Source: Terriglobales bacterium
Lineage (GTDB): Bacteria > Acidobacteriota > Terriglobia > Terriglobales > Acidobacteriaceae
Direction of reading: 5' to 3'
Length of the DNA stretch: 64,000 bases
Assembly (NCBI GenBank): GCA_035567895.1
Contig: DATMPC010000059.1
Span: 1 to 64,000 of the forward strand
Positions 40,209-49,184 of the stretch are shown one piece after another; within the stretch, counting starts at the first letter, position 1, and each line of letters starts with the position of its first letter. The notes under the pieces are model-generated. The model worked only from the letters and a program-made list of their open reading frames with translations, was not told the DNA's origin and did no database searches. The position numbers were made by a program, and so were the translations under genes.

Positions 40209-42296
40209 ATGCGCCGCATCGCCGCTGGCGTTGCCCTCACCGGCGGCCTACTGCTGGGACGTTCGCTCCTCGCTCAAGAGGCGCCCAATGCGCCAACCCC
40301 CCAGCATGCGACGGCTACACAGACCAGCCGTGGTGAGTCCTTTGGAGGACTGAACTACGCCAACGGATACAGCTTCCTGAAGGGCCCGATAGCTCCATAC
40401 AAGACGCGGAACGTACCCGCTCCGAATCTAGCGAACTCTCCCCGTATGGACCAGCTAGTTCGCGATGGAAAGATCTATCTCTCGATGTCGGACGCGGTCG
40501 CTCTTGCCCTGGAAAACAACCTCGATCTGGCAATCGCGCGCTATAACCTGCCTATTGCCGATACCGATATCCTGCGCACCAAGGCTGGACAGGGATTCCG
40601 CGGTGTAAACACTGGGCTGGTTCAGGGTACGCCTGGGGGGCAAGGTGGCACTGGAACCGGCACGGGCAATCAGGGTGCAGGCGCCGGTGGTACGACGAGC
40701 GGGGCCGGCGGAGCCGGCACTGGTACTTCGGGAATTGTGTTGTCAACCGCCGGAGCAGGTCCCGGCGTGCCGCAATTCGATCCTGCGGTGACCAGCACTC
40801 TCACCGAGGAACACGCGATCTCGCCACAGGCCAACCAGGTATTCACAGGAGTTCCCAACCTGCAGTCGAATACCGGCACGGTAAACTTCAGCTACAACCA
40901 GGGATTTTCACCCGGCACGAACCTGTCCGTAGGCTTTCAAAACAATCGGCAAACCACGAACAGCCGATTTAACACTCTGAATCCAACGTTGAATTCGAGT
41001 TTCCGCGCGACGATCACGCAGCACCTGCTGCAAGGCCTTGGCTTGGGGCTGAACACGCGTTTCATTCGGATTGCCCGTAATAACCGCGAGATCGCGGACG
41101 TTGCTTTCCGCAACCAGCTTATCGAAACGATTTCCCAAATTGAAAATATCTATTGGGATCTCGTGAACGCCTATGAGAACGTAAGAGCCAAGGAGCGCTC
41201 GCTGGGGTTGGCCCAGAAGACCCTCTCTGACAATCAGAAGCAGGTTCAAATTGGGACCCTTGCCCCGATCGAAGTAGTTCGGGCGCAAAGCACGGTCGCA
41301 GCGAATCAGCAGGGACTGATCGTGGCGCAAACCAACCTCCAACTACAGCAGCTGCTGATGAAGAACGCGTTGTCCCGCAACCTGTCTGATCCGATTTTGG
41401 CCGCTGCCCCGGTGATCCCCACAGACACGATGGCGATTCCGGCAGAGGAACCGGTAACCCCAATTCAGGACTTGATCAACGATGCGTTGTCGCATCGTCC
41501 GGACCTCGCCCAATCGCGCATTGATCTCACGAATCGCGAGATTAACCGCAAGGCGGCGGGGAATGGCGTGCTGCCCAGCATCGACCTGGTAGCGTTCTAT
41601 GGGGGTAACGGACTGGGAGGAACGCAGAATTCGTTGGCGGCATGCGGTCCAGGTTCGAATCCCCTCTTTTGCACTCCGCCCGGAACTATCCCTGCACATG
41701 GATTCGGCAATACTTTTGGCGACCTGTTCAACAGTACCGCTCCCGACAAAGGCCTGGGACTGCAAGTGAACATTCCGATCCGGAACCGCTCTGCCCAGGC
41801 TGATCAAATGCGCTCGGAACTCGAGCTGCGCCAGGCTGAAATGCGTCTCCAACAACTGCAAAACCAGGTTGCGATCTCAGTGCGCAACGCGCAGTTCTCC
41901 TTACAGAACAACCGCGCACTGGTCGAAGCCGCTGACAAGGCTCTTGAACTCGGGCAGCAGAGCCTGGACGCCGAGCAGAAGAAGTATGCGCTTGGCGCCT
42001 CTACCAACTTCGCCGTGTTGCAAACTGAAAGTGATCTGGCCACTGCTGACAGCAATCGCGTTGCGGCGCGCACGGCATACGAGAAATCGCGCGTCGAGCT
42101 CGACCGCGTAACCGGTTACACGCTCGTGCGCAATGGCATTGTGCTCGACGATGCCTTCAACGGAACGGTGACGAAGCAGCCAATTGTCCCTTACGTCACT
42201 CCGCGGACTGACACTACACCAACTCAACAGCAACAGAACCCACAAGGCGCGGCGCAGAATCAGACACCGCCGGTCGCACAGCAATCCCCGAAATAA
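40209..42296 (+). CDS. TolC-family outer-membrane efflux protein
   Basis: About 695 residues from ATG 40209, which gives a signal peptide (MRRIAAGVALTGGLLLGRSL). The outer-membrane efflux domain begins LSMSDAVALALENNLDLAIA. Helical repeats follow (VNAYENVRAKERSLGLAQKT; SQIDLTNREINRKAAGNG-type segments), then LRQAEMRLQQLQNQVAISVR and TNFAVLQTESDLATADSNRV. An unusual Gly/Thr-rich insert occupies about residues 143-190 (GGQGGTGTGTGNQGAGAGG). It is complete and monocistronic. It may serve the RND pump at 16-20 kb or other exporters. Confidence 0.88.
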   Translation: MRRIAAGVALTGGLLLGRSLLAQEAPNAPTPQHATATQTSRGESFGGLNYANGYSFLKGPIAPYKTRNVPAPNLANSPRMDQLVRDGKIYLSMSDAVALALENNLDLAIARYNLPIADTDILRTKAGQGFRGVNTGLVQGTPGGQGGTGTGTGNQGAGAGGTTSGAGGAGTGTSGIVLSTAGAGPGVPQFDPAVTSTLTEEHAISPQANQVFTGVPNLQSNTGTVNFSYNQGFSPGTNLSVGFQNNRQTTNSRFNTLNPTLNSSFRATITQHLLQGLGLGLNTRFIRIARNNREIADVAFRNQLIETISQIENIYWDLVNAYENVRAKERSLGLAQKTLSDNQKQVQIGTLAPIEVVRAQSTVAANQQGLIVAQTNLQLQQLLMKNALSRNLSDPILAAAPVIPTDTMAIPAEEPVTPIQDLINDALSHRPDLAQSRIDLTNREINRKAAGNGVLPSIDLVAFYGGNGLGGTQNSLAACGPGSNPLFCTPPGTIPAHGFGNTFGDLFNSTAPDKGLGLQVNIPIRNRSAQADQMRSELELRQAEMRLQQLQNQVAISVRNAQFSLQNNRALVEAADKALELGQQSLDAEQKKYALGASTNFAVLQTESDLATADSNRVAARTAYEKSRVELDRVTGYTLVRNGIVLDDAFNGTVTKQPIVPYVTPRTDTTPTQQQQNPQGAAQNQTPPVAQQSPK

Positions 42297-42323
42297 CTTC
42301 GGAAACATACACCTCCTCCAAGA

Positions 42324-42454
42324 CTGTCATCCCTCGCGCGCCTTTTGCGCGGGGGATCTGCTTTTTGTGGATACTGCAGAACAGCCCATCCTCCACTCCG
42401 CGGTGAAGTTGCGTGAACATCGCAACATCATGGCTGCGGAGTGAGGGATGACAG
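42324..42454. repeat. CTGTCATCC inverted-repeat element, copy F
   Basis: It begins CTGTCATCCCTCGCGCGCC, contains GGGGGATCTGCTTTTTG, and ends GAGTGAGGGATGACAG. It is the GGGGATCTGC subtype, 131 bases. Confidence 0.8.
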
Positions 42455-42515
42455 TGTTTTGGAGCCAGCGGTTTTTCTTTGTGCTCACGAGTCACGAAAG
42501 TTATCCTGACCCGGC

Positions 42516-43289
42516 ATGAGTCTCTCCGTGGTGATCATCACCCGAAACGAAGAGAGCAACATCGGACGCACGCTGGCGAGTGTCGCCTGGGCTGACGAAC
42601 GCATCGTCGTCGATTCAGGATCAACAGACCGCACGCTCGAAGTTGCTCGCGAGCAGGGCGCCAAGGTTTTCGCAGAGGCATGGAAGGGTTATGCGCAGCA
42701 GAAAAACTCAGCGATCGCCAAGGCCTCCGGTGACTGGACCCTCTCGATCGACGCAGACGAGGAAGTCTCTGCAGAACTCGCCGAGAGCATAAAACGAGTG
42801 GTGGGAAATGCGACGCCCAACGTTTCGGGATACTTCATTTCTCGACGCAACCTGTTCCTCGGCCGGTGGATTCGCCATGGCGGTTTCTATCCCGACCGCA
42901 AGCTCCGCCTCGTTCAACGCGGCAAAGGAGAGTTCGTAGAACGAGCCGTGCACGAGACCATGCGCGTCGAGGGCCCCACCTCCGTGCTCCAAGGCGATCT
43001 CATTCACAACGCGTATCCAACTCTGACGGCCTATATCGAAACCATGAATCGATATTCCTCGTTAGGTGCAGAAGTGCTGGTACAAAAGGGACAGGTGAGC
43101 CAGTCCTTGCCATCGTTCTTTTGGAACGTCCGAGTTCGGCCCGTGGTGAATTTCATCTGGAATTACCTTTTCCGCGCTGGGTTTCTCGATGGAAGAGAAG
43201 GATTTCTGCTGCACCTCTATCACCACGGATATGTGAGCTGGAAGTACGCAAAGGCGTGGGAGGCAGCGCGAGCCGGCAACAAGCAATAA
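42516..43289 (+). CDS. Family 2 glycosyltransferase
   Basis: A 257-residue GT-A enzyme. The nucleotide-sugar motif is LSVVIITRNEESNIGRTLAS, then IVVDSGSTDRTLEVA, with the DxD-type SIDADEEVS. The later part (RHGGFYPDRKLRLVQRGKGE, HNAYPTLTAYIETMNRYSSL) resembles WaaE/KdtX-like LPS core glucosyltransferases. No membrane span is certain. It probably acts on lipopolysaccharide or another surface glycan at the inner face of the membrane. The HAD gene starts 24 bases downstream. Confidence 0.85.
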   Translation: MSLSVVIITRNEESNIGRTLASVAWADERIVVDSGSTDRTLEVAREQGAKVFAEAWKGYAQQKNSAIAKASGDWTLSIDADEEVSAELAESIKRVVGNATPNVSGYFISRRNLFLGRWIRHGGFYPDRKLRLVQRGKGEFVERAVHETMRVEGPTSVLQGDLIHNAYPTLTAYIETMNRYSSLGAEVLVQKGQVSQSLPSFFWNVRVRPVVNFIWNYLFRAGFLDGREGFLLHLYHHGYVSWKYAKAWEAARAGNKQ

Positions 43290-43313
43290 GCGATAGGCAA
43301 TAGGCGAAACCAG

Positions 43314-44024
43314 ATGCAAGAGACGAAAGCGCTCGATTTTTCAGAATTTGAGGTCCTAACCTTTGACTGCTACGGCACCTTGATCGATTGGGAAACTGGA
43401 ATTCTCCGCGCACTTCGCCCAATCATTGAGCGACACAAGGTACGGGCCAGTGACACCGAGCTGCTCGAAGCTTACGCTTCAGCAGAAAGCAAGGCAGAGT
43501 CAGGAGAGTTCATGCCGTATCGGCGTGTTCTCGAGCAGGTTGTGCGGGATCTTGCGGCGAAGTGGGGCTTTAGCGTCAGTTCAGATGAGCAACATTCGCT
43601 TCCGGAGTCGCTGAAAACCTGGCAGCCATTTCCGGATACTGTTGCAGCACTTCGCAGGCTGCATCGGCGCTACAAACTGGCGATCATCTCGAACACTGAT
43701 GACGATCTATTCGCTCATACCGCCAAACTTCTTGAAGTGCCTTTCGATTTTGTGACCACCGCCCTCGAAGTTCGAAGCTACAAGCCTTCATTCAATAACT
43801 TTCAGCGGGCACTGGAGAAGATGACAGTCGGCAAAGATCGTGTTCTACACGTAGCGCAAAGCCTGCATCACGACATCGAACCCACGCGTACTCTCGGCAT
43901 TCATTCTGTGTGGGTAAATCGAAGACAAGGAAAGTCCGGCACTGGAGCTACCGTGGAGTCATCAGCAAAGCCGGATCTGGAAGTTCCTGATTTGAAAACG
44001 CTGGCCGATCTCGCAGGATGCTAG
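43314..44024 (+). CDS. HAD-family hydrolase, haloacid dehalogenase type II-like
   Basis: A 236-residue protein with the HAD motifs in order. Motif I is LTFDCYGTLIDWETGI (nucleophile Asp). Motif II is LAIISNTDDD. A Lys in EVRSYKPSFNNFQ comes next, followed by a motif IV region VAQSLHHDIEPTRTLGIHSV. The cap domain between I and II is of the L-2-haloacid dehalogenase kind. A phosphatase role is equally possible. It may be co-transcribed with the glycosyltransferase. Confidence 0.82.
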   Translation: MQETKALDFSEFEVLTFDCYGTLIDWETGILRALRPIIERHKVRASDTELLEAYASAESKAESGEFMPYRRVLEQVVRDLAAKWGFSVSSDEQHSLPESLKTWQPFPDTVAALRRLHRRYKLAIISNTDDDLFAHTAKLLEVPFDFVTTALEVRSYKPSFNNFQRALEKMTVGKDRVLHVAQSLHHDIEPTRTLGIHSVWVNRRQGKSGTGATVESSAKPDLEVPDLKTLADLAGC

Positions 44025-44029
44025 AGACG

Positions 44030-44160
44030 GATTCACCACGGAGACACGGAGGCACGGAGAAGAATGTAGGGAGAACTTCTGGAGCCTGCTCGACCAGATT
44101 TCGGGAAGCCCAGATCCGGCAACAGCTTTCCTCTGTGCCTCCGTGTCTCCGTGGTGAATC
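44030..44160. repeat. Inverted-repeat element, CCACGGAGACACGGAGG type (family 2)
   Basis: GATTCACCACGGAGACACGG is the exact complement of CCGTGTCTCCGTGGTGAATC at the right end. The next bases also pair. Confidence 0.88.
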
Positions 44161-44181
44161 GGTTTTGTGGTCATAAAAACG

Positions 44182-44212
44182 AAAAGACCGCCCGGCAAAT
44201 AGGCGGCCTTTT
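44182..44212 (+). terminator. Probable terminator
   Basis: AAAAGACCGCC pairs with GGCGGCCTTTT (one mismatch) across a 9-base loop, followed by CTTTC. It lies after the HAD gene and repeat. Confidence 0.7.
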
Positions 44213-44441
44213 CTTTCAAGGGAGAATAGTTCCAACGGAGGCAAAGCCATCAGAACTTTCTGGACGAAATCTTATGGTCGTGCACAGGGGGTGTCAAGCG
44301 AATTTTCTGACACAAATGCCTTATAAATCAATGATTTACGAAAATTGTTCCCTGCATCGAAAATGTGGCAGTTGCTGGCGCACTTTTCCCACTGCAGTCG
44401 CTAATAGCAGCTGTTTCAATGACTTAGCTTGATTTCGATGA
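44213..44441. other. Intergenic region, nothing seen
   Basis: No gene, hairpin or repeat was recognised between the terminator and the convergent membrane-protein gene. Confidence 0.3.
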
Positions 44442-45512
44442 TTAGTCCCGTAAATTCAGGGTAATGACGTTAGCGTCCTCTGGACGGTCGAAAAAGCGGT
44501 CTGGATAGAGTTTTTTAAGGATGACGCGCAGTCCTCCGAAGACCAGCCCGAATACAAGTGCGACGGCGAGGATCAATCCAATGAGTCCAAACGCCGCAAC
44601 GATGAGATTGCCAATGTTGTCTTTTCGCGTGAGGAAGGTCGGCTCGTTGTAGGTGACATCAGCCTCGTAGTTCACTGAAGAGAGCAGGGAACTTACTTCG
44701 GATCGCGAAGCCTGACCGCTCACGATCACCAGCAGCGGTCCGGTTCTCTTGATTGAAAAGCTTCCTGCGCCACTCGCCTCAAGGTTTGCGTGATTCTGTT
44801 CGATGTTCCGCAGTTGCGTTCCCGCGATCTGCGGCGTCGGATAGGAGATCAGCGTGAGTTTCGCTTCGCCTTCATCGCTCTTGTAGAGAGCTGTCAGGAC
44901 CTCTGGACTCTTGGAGAAGTCGATGGCAGAAGAGGGAAGCGGAGACGCAACCTGGTCGTATGACCTTGGACCCGTCGCGAACTTGACCGAATGCTCGATG
45001 AACGAAGGCTGCGGAAGCCAATGTGCGAGGCTCGGAGGCTGCGCCAGATTGCCGGCCGGCTGCGGAAGACCGGCAGCCAATTCACGCAATTCCGCTGCCG
45101 ACATCGCATTCACACGATCAAACTTCGCCTCGATGACGATGTTGCCCTGCATGAACAGCACACGATCTCCGGCCCACTCACCATGGCGTCCAATATCCTC
45201 TGTTCGCATACCGGGCTGGCTGTAGAGCGAGTACCCGCCATAGGCGCCAGTAGCGTCGTCGAAGCGCGCCGCGCGCACACTGAGCTTGCGATCGCCCTTC
45301 GCGTAGTTCGCCGATTGAAAATCACTAAAGCCGTATTCCTTGAGCACACCCGCCAAACCGGCGTCAGCATCAGCGGGATTGGAGCTCGTCTTCGCCGTCG
45401 CAGCTTCCTGCTGCCATCCGGCAAAGGCTTGAGGAAGGATCGGAGAGTTCGCGGCGTGGGTAACCGAGGCAAACGCGATAACTAAGGCAAGTAGTTTGAC
45501 GGAAAGTCGCAT
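44442..45512 (-). CDS. Exported, membrane-anchored protein of DUF6599 type
   Basis: About 356 residues from ATG 45512, chosen for its signal peptide (RLSVKLLALVIAFASVTHAA). The soluble domain has YGFSDFQSANYAKGDRKLSV and ARFDDATGAYGGYSLYSQPG. The second half repeats the theme (GEAKLTLISYPTPQIAGTQL). A C-terminal span (NLIVAAFGLIGLILAVALVF) is followed by a short basic tail. The fold resembles the acidobacterial DUF6599 group; function is unknown. Topology places the domain outside the cytoplasm. Confidence 0.75.
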   Translation of the reverse strand: MRLSVKLLALVIAFASVTHAANSPILPQAFAGWQQEAATAKTSSNPADADAGLAGVLKEYGFSDFQSANYAKGDRKLSVRAARFDDATGAYGGYSLYSQPGMRTEDIGRHGEWAGDRVLFMQGNIVIEAKFDRVNAMSAAELRELAAGLPQPAGNLAQPPSLAHWLPQPSFIEHSVKFATGPRSYDQVASPLPSSAIDFSKSPEVLTALYKSDEGEAKLTLISYPTPQIAGTQLRNIEQNHANLEASGAGSFSIKRTGPLLVIVSGQASRSEVSSLLSSVNYEADVTYNEPTFLTRKDNIGNLIVAAFGLIGLILAVALVFGLVFGGLRVILKKLYPDRFFDRPEDANVITLNLRD

Positions 45513-45686
45513 GTACAAAGCTGGGATCGACAGATACAGTCTATTAGACACCACCTGTGCGGTGCACGATTCCGATTTGGCCTTGTGGCATAGCCGGCCT
45601 CGGCCTACTGCTGGGCAGCAAACCGACATCACTGCACGATCTGCCGGGGGCATGGCTGCGAGGTTGGCACGGTAAGGCCAGCCAAG

Positions 45687-46115
45687 CTAGAGCGGGATGG
45701 CTGAGCCTCGGTCTGTGGAGTGGGACTCTGGCTGCCGAGAACTCAAGTCTGACTCCCTTTTGAGTTGCTTACGCAGTACAAACCCAATGTGAGCGGCAAT
45801 CAGAAACCCAATTTGGTAAGTCAAGTCGTACTGTAGCATCCCAAACGTGTACAGCGGAGAATGTCCCCACCATAACGAGCCTGCGGTGGCCACCGCACTA
45901 ATCCAACCCAAGACCAGCGTCCAAGCTGGCTTTACGATAAAGAGCAGAGCAGCAAGAGTCATGGAAAAAGCGATGCACTGGTGGACCACTACGGGCTTGA
46001 CAAATACCTGCTCTGCAAAGATCACGATGTCCTGCAGGACTGTACAGAGCGTTATAGCTACGCCACAGATGCCAATGCCAACCTTAATTAGTCGAGCTTT
46101 TTGCTGTCCCGTCAT
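45687..46115 (-). CDS. Four-span membrane protein, possible immunity protein of the PLA2-like toxin
   Basis: A 142-residue protein with four hydrophobic segments: VGIGICGVAITLCTVLQDIV, CIAFSMTLAALLFIV, LVLGWISAVATAGSLWW and YQIGFLIAAHIGFVL. A polar C-terminus follows. No named family. Its ATG begins three bases after the stop of the PLA2-like fragment, an arrangement typical of polymorphic toxin-immunity pairs. Membrane-embedded immunity proteins are known for membrane-damaging toxins. The functional link is inferred. Confidence 0.55.
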   Translation of the reverse strand: MTGQQKARLIKVGIGICGVAITLCTVLQDIVIFAEQVFVKPVVVHQCIAFSMTLAALLFIVKPAWTLVLGWISAVATAGSLWWGHSPLYTFGMLQYDLTYQIGFLIAAHIGFVLRKQLKRESDLSSRQPESHSTDRGSAIPL

Positions 46116-46118
46116 CTG

Positions 46119-46430
46119 TCAGTGAACCCCTGTTCCAGGTGCGAGTGGACCGCCAGGTATCAGACCCAAATATTTGAGCCACAACGTGACTGCAGCTGCT
46201 CCATACCCCTTGATGCCCTTGGCCGCATCGTATAGTGTCTGGTTGCACTTTTGAAGCGCGGCAGCTTGAGCAAGACTCCCCGTCCCGGGTGTGCCGATAC
46301 TATTTATGTCCGCTGTCGCACGAACCGCATCGTAGCACGTATCGTGGGCGTGACACGCAGCATCTAGCTCGTTAAGCTCGGGTCCGCCACCGCCTTTTCC
46401 ACACCAGTGGGTACCGAAGAAAAGAATTGG
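46119..46430 (-). pseudogene. C-terminal phospholipase A2-like toxin domain, fragment without a start
   Basis: An open frame of 103 residues beginning right after an in-frame TAA (46433-46431) and ending TGA 46121-46119. It reads FFGTHWCGKGGGGPELNELD, then AACHAHDTCYDAVRATADIN. CGKGG matches the sPLA2 calcium loop, and DAACHAHDTCYD matches the DxxCxxHDxCY catalytic motif. No ATG, GTG or TTG precedes the catalytic motif. Such domains are C-terminal tips of RHS or other polymorphic toxins, so this is probably the tip of a lost larger protein. It is too short to pass a usual gene caller. A putative immunity gene follows three bases later. Confidence 0.6.
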
Positions 46431-46499
46431 TTAGGATCATAGTCTGTGGGTCTGCTCAAAGCTGAAATAGGCCGATGTGGTCTGCATCCATCAGCCTCG

Positions 46500-46702
46500 A
46501 ATTGCGTGCCGGGTTTCGCGGCACGCATCGAGTTGAGGCTGGCAGGAACTGCCGGGAAGAAGTTTTTGGTAATTGAGCCCCGGGTAGGGCGGCACTCTTC
46601 TTAGAACGTGTCGCCCTTCCAGGGCTCAAATCTATGCGCTGTTATCCCGGCACTGGGTGCCGGGCTCAAATCTATTCGTGCCGCGAGACGCGGCACGCAA
46701 TC
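46500..46702. repeat. Inverted-repeat element, ATTGCGTGCCG type (family 5)
   Basis: It begins ATTGCGTGCCGGGTTTCGCG and ends GAGACGCGGCACGCAAT. GGCTCAAATCTAT occurs twice inside. It lies upstream of the toxin fragment and may have replaced its missing 5' part. Confidence 0.55.
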
Positions 46703-46834
46703 TCTGACGCTGCAGCACCCTGTTTTCAGGCTTCTACGCAGCGATACCGAACATTTTCAAGGCTTGAGCGTTTCAGCTTCGCCCCAACTCGGATTCGTTG
46801 AGGGAATGTCAGAAGAAATCGCAATGTGCGTTGG
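46703..46834. other. Intergenic region, nothing seen
   Basis: Downstream region of the amidase gene. No clear terminator was found. Confidence 0.25.
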
Positions 46835-49102
46835 TTACTGCCCGGCCGCAACGGGCTGTTTCGCGCTCGCCACCTTAATTCCACTGAGCCCCTGGGCGTA
46901 GCGCGACACGCCGCGGTAGAGCGATTCAGCGACGCGCTGGCGGTATTCAGGTGTACGCAGCTTGCGTTCGTCCGTTGGATTGCTCACAAACGAAATCTCC
47001 GCGAGAACCGAGGGCATGTTGGCTCCGATGAGCACGATGAACGGCGCCTTCTTTACTCCACGATCTCTTATCCCCGGACTCTTCGCCGCTTCCCCGGCAT
47101 GGAGCGCCTTCTGCACATTGGCCGCGAACTCGCGCGATTCATCGATCTTGTCTTTCAACGCGATCTTCTTCACCAGGTCTTGCAGGTCATGCACCGAGGT
47201 CTCAGAGACGGAATTCTCGCGAGCCGCAACTTCCAAAGCCTCTGGCGATGAGGTGAAATTCAGGTAGTAAGTCTCTACTCCACGCGCTGAAGGATCGGAG
47301 CTGGAATTGGCGTGGATCGAGATGAACAGATCCGCCTGATTCTGATTCGCGATAGCCGTCCGCGTCTCCAGCGGAATGAAAGTGTCATCGTGTCGTGTGT
47401 ACACCACATCCGCGCCGAGCTTCTGCTCCAGCAATTTGCCCAGGCGCAGCGCCACGTCGAGTACGAGATCTTTTTCCAGCAGTCCGTTTGGACCGATAGT
47501 CCCGGTGTCGTGTCCGCCATGGCCTGCGTCGACGACGATCTTGCCGATCTTCAGTCCCAGCGCCCGAACAAGCGACAAATCGCCATCCGCTGTTGGCTTT
47601 GCCGTACGAGTCGCGCTGGCGACCACTGTTGGCTTGCCGTTGCGTTTCTTTTGACCTTTCTCTGCGGTCAGCGACGACTCAGAGGACTTCTTGGCTGGTT
47701 CTGCGTCCTCAGTCTTCTCGCGTTTTGCGACTCTCTCGACAACGGCGTCACTCGTGGGCTTGCTTGTCGCCTTTACTTGCTTAGGATCGTCGCTTAGCGA
47801 AGCGATCTCAGCCAAACCGAGATCGCTGCTTTCCATGGGTACTTCGGTGCGCTTCGGAAGAACTGGTTTCTTAGGAGTCGCCTTAGCGCTCGTGGTCGGG
47901 GCTGATTGGTCATCTTCTTCGTCGTCCGAATCTGCGGACGCTGGACTCTTCCGGCTGGCGGCAACCGTCTTGGTGTCAGTTCTCTTTGTGACGGCAGCTT
48001 GCGGTACTCCGGTAGACGAGTTGGAGCGAGGATCCGAAGTCGGACTCTGTGAACTCGCCGTCTGCACCTGCGGCGCAGCCTTCTTACCGTGAACGTCGAT
48101 GATCAGCCGATACGGATTCGGCAGAAGGAACGCCGAGTACTCAGCCAGGTTGTCGACTTCCAGCACCACGCGAGCCATGTTGGCTTTGTACTGCGCAACG
48201 CGGACTTTCTTCAGGAGCCCGTCTTCAATGTTGTAGCTCTTGCCGATCAGCTCCGAGGCCAGCCGGCTGTCATGCAAGTCGAAGAAGATGCGATCGGGAG
48301 AAGGAACCCTTCCCGCTTCATACTTCACTTCATCTTCGAGATCGATCGCGATGCGGGTGTAGTCGGGCGTTGACCAATAACGCAGGCTCGTGACGCGCGG
48401 CAGTCCCTGGCGCTTCGAGGCGACGGTTTTCAGCGGCGGAGAGCTCGGCTCCTCATCATCGGCCTCGTCACGATTTGCTTCCCGTCGCTTGCTAGATGCG
48501 ACCTGATCCTTGCTCTTCTTGCTGGGAGCACTGGGACGCTTAGCTTCTTCGTCCATCTCACGAAGAGCGGCTTTGGCTTGCTGAGCGAGCTCATGATTGG
48601 GATATCGCTTAAGGAACTCTTCAAAGGTTTCCTTGGCGATAGCCAGTTCGTTCAAGTCCTCACGATAGATCTGGCCGATGCTGAGTAGCGCCCCAAAGCG
48701 ATACTTGCTCCCGGGATATTCCCGTCGCAGGAATTCATACTGCCCAATAGCAGACTTGAATCCCGTTTTGTCGTCATCGAGGCGAGCTTGCTCGGCAAGA
48801 AGTTCGGCGACTGCGAGCACGCTGGCATCCGCGCGTGTCGATGTTGGAGCCAGGTGATAGACCTTGCGGAAAGCGTCGATTACGCGGTTGTAGTCTTCGG
48901 TGTCGCGATCGCCTTCAGGACGCCCGTTGAGCGCTTCGCGCATCTGAACGGCCTTGTGATAGGAGTCGAGCGCGATGTGTTTTTTGCGCGCAACACTCAT
49001 CGCTTCCGCGCGTCCTGCATGGAGGAAGATGAGGAGGCTTGCGGCCACTAGAGTCCAGATTGCGAAGTGACGAGTCGCGCTGCTGACTGACCTGCCGGAC
49101 AT
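46835..49102 (-). CDS. N-acetylmuramoyl-L-alanine amidase with TPR and AMIN domains
   Basis: About 755 residues from ATG 49102, giving a signal peptide (HFAIWTLVAASLLIFLHAGR). TPR-like repeats come first (YHKAVQMREAL; VIDAFRKVYHLAPTSTRADA; AIAKETFEEFLKRYPNHELA). An AMIN domain follows (GLPRVTSLRYWSTPDYTRIA; ARVVLEVDNLAEYSAFLLPN). A Ser/Thr/Lys-rich linker of about 170 residues precedes amidase_3: IVVDAGHGGHDTGTIGPNGL (Zn His), DLFISIHANSSSDPSARGVE (Zn His) and VLAEISFVSNPTDERKL (Glu). It cleaves peptidoglycan stems at division sites, AmiC-like. The next gene upstream is a lytic transglycosylase. Confidence 0.9.
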   Translation of the reverse strand: MSGRSVSSATRHFAIWTLVAASLLIFLHAGRAEAMSVARKKHIALDSYHKAVQMREALNGRPEGDRDTEDYNRVIDAFRKVYHLAPTSTRADASVLAVAELLAEQARLDDDKTGFKSAIGQYEFLRREYPGSKYRFGALLSIGQIYREDLNELAIAKETFEEFLKRYPNHELAQQAKAALREMDEEAKRPSAPSKKSKDQVASSKRREANRDEADDEEPSSPPLKTVASKRQGLPRVTSLRYWSTPDYTRIAIDLEDEVKYEAGRVPSPDRIFFDLHDSRLASELIGKSYNIEDGLLKKVRVAQYKANMARVVLEVDNLAEYSAFLLPNPYRLIIDVHGKKAAPQVQTASSQSPTSDPRSNSSTGVPQAAVTKRTDTKTVAASRKSPASADSDDEEDDQSAPTTSAKATPKKPVLPKRTEVPMESSDLGLAEIASLSDDPKQVKATSKPTSDAVVERVAKREKTEDAEPAKKSSESSLTAEKGQKKRNGKPTVVASATRTAKPTADGDLSLVRALGLKIGKIVVDAGHGGHDTGTIGPNGLLEKDLVLDVALRLGKLLEQKLGADVVYTRHDDTFIPLETRTAIANQNQADLFISIHANSSSDPSARGVETYYLNFTSSPEALEVAARENSVSETSVHDLQDLVKKIALKDKIDESREFAANVQKALHAGEAAKSPGIRDRGVKKAPFIVLIGANMPSVLAEISFVSNPTDERKLRTPEYRQRVAESLYRGVSRYAQGLSGIKVASAKQPVAAGQ

Positions 49103-49184
49103 TCTCTGCATCCCTGTTGCACCCAGCATCAGGTGCGATTCAACGTTTGCTGCCGGGCAGTTCGAAGGGCTGCAGTTGCGAACC

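Noticed and set aside
46608-46901. 97-codon open frame on the plus strand
   Set aside because: It spans a repeat element and the end of the amidase gene; no ribosome site or domain.
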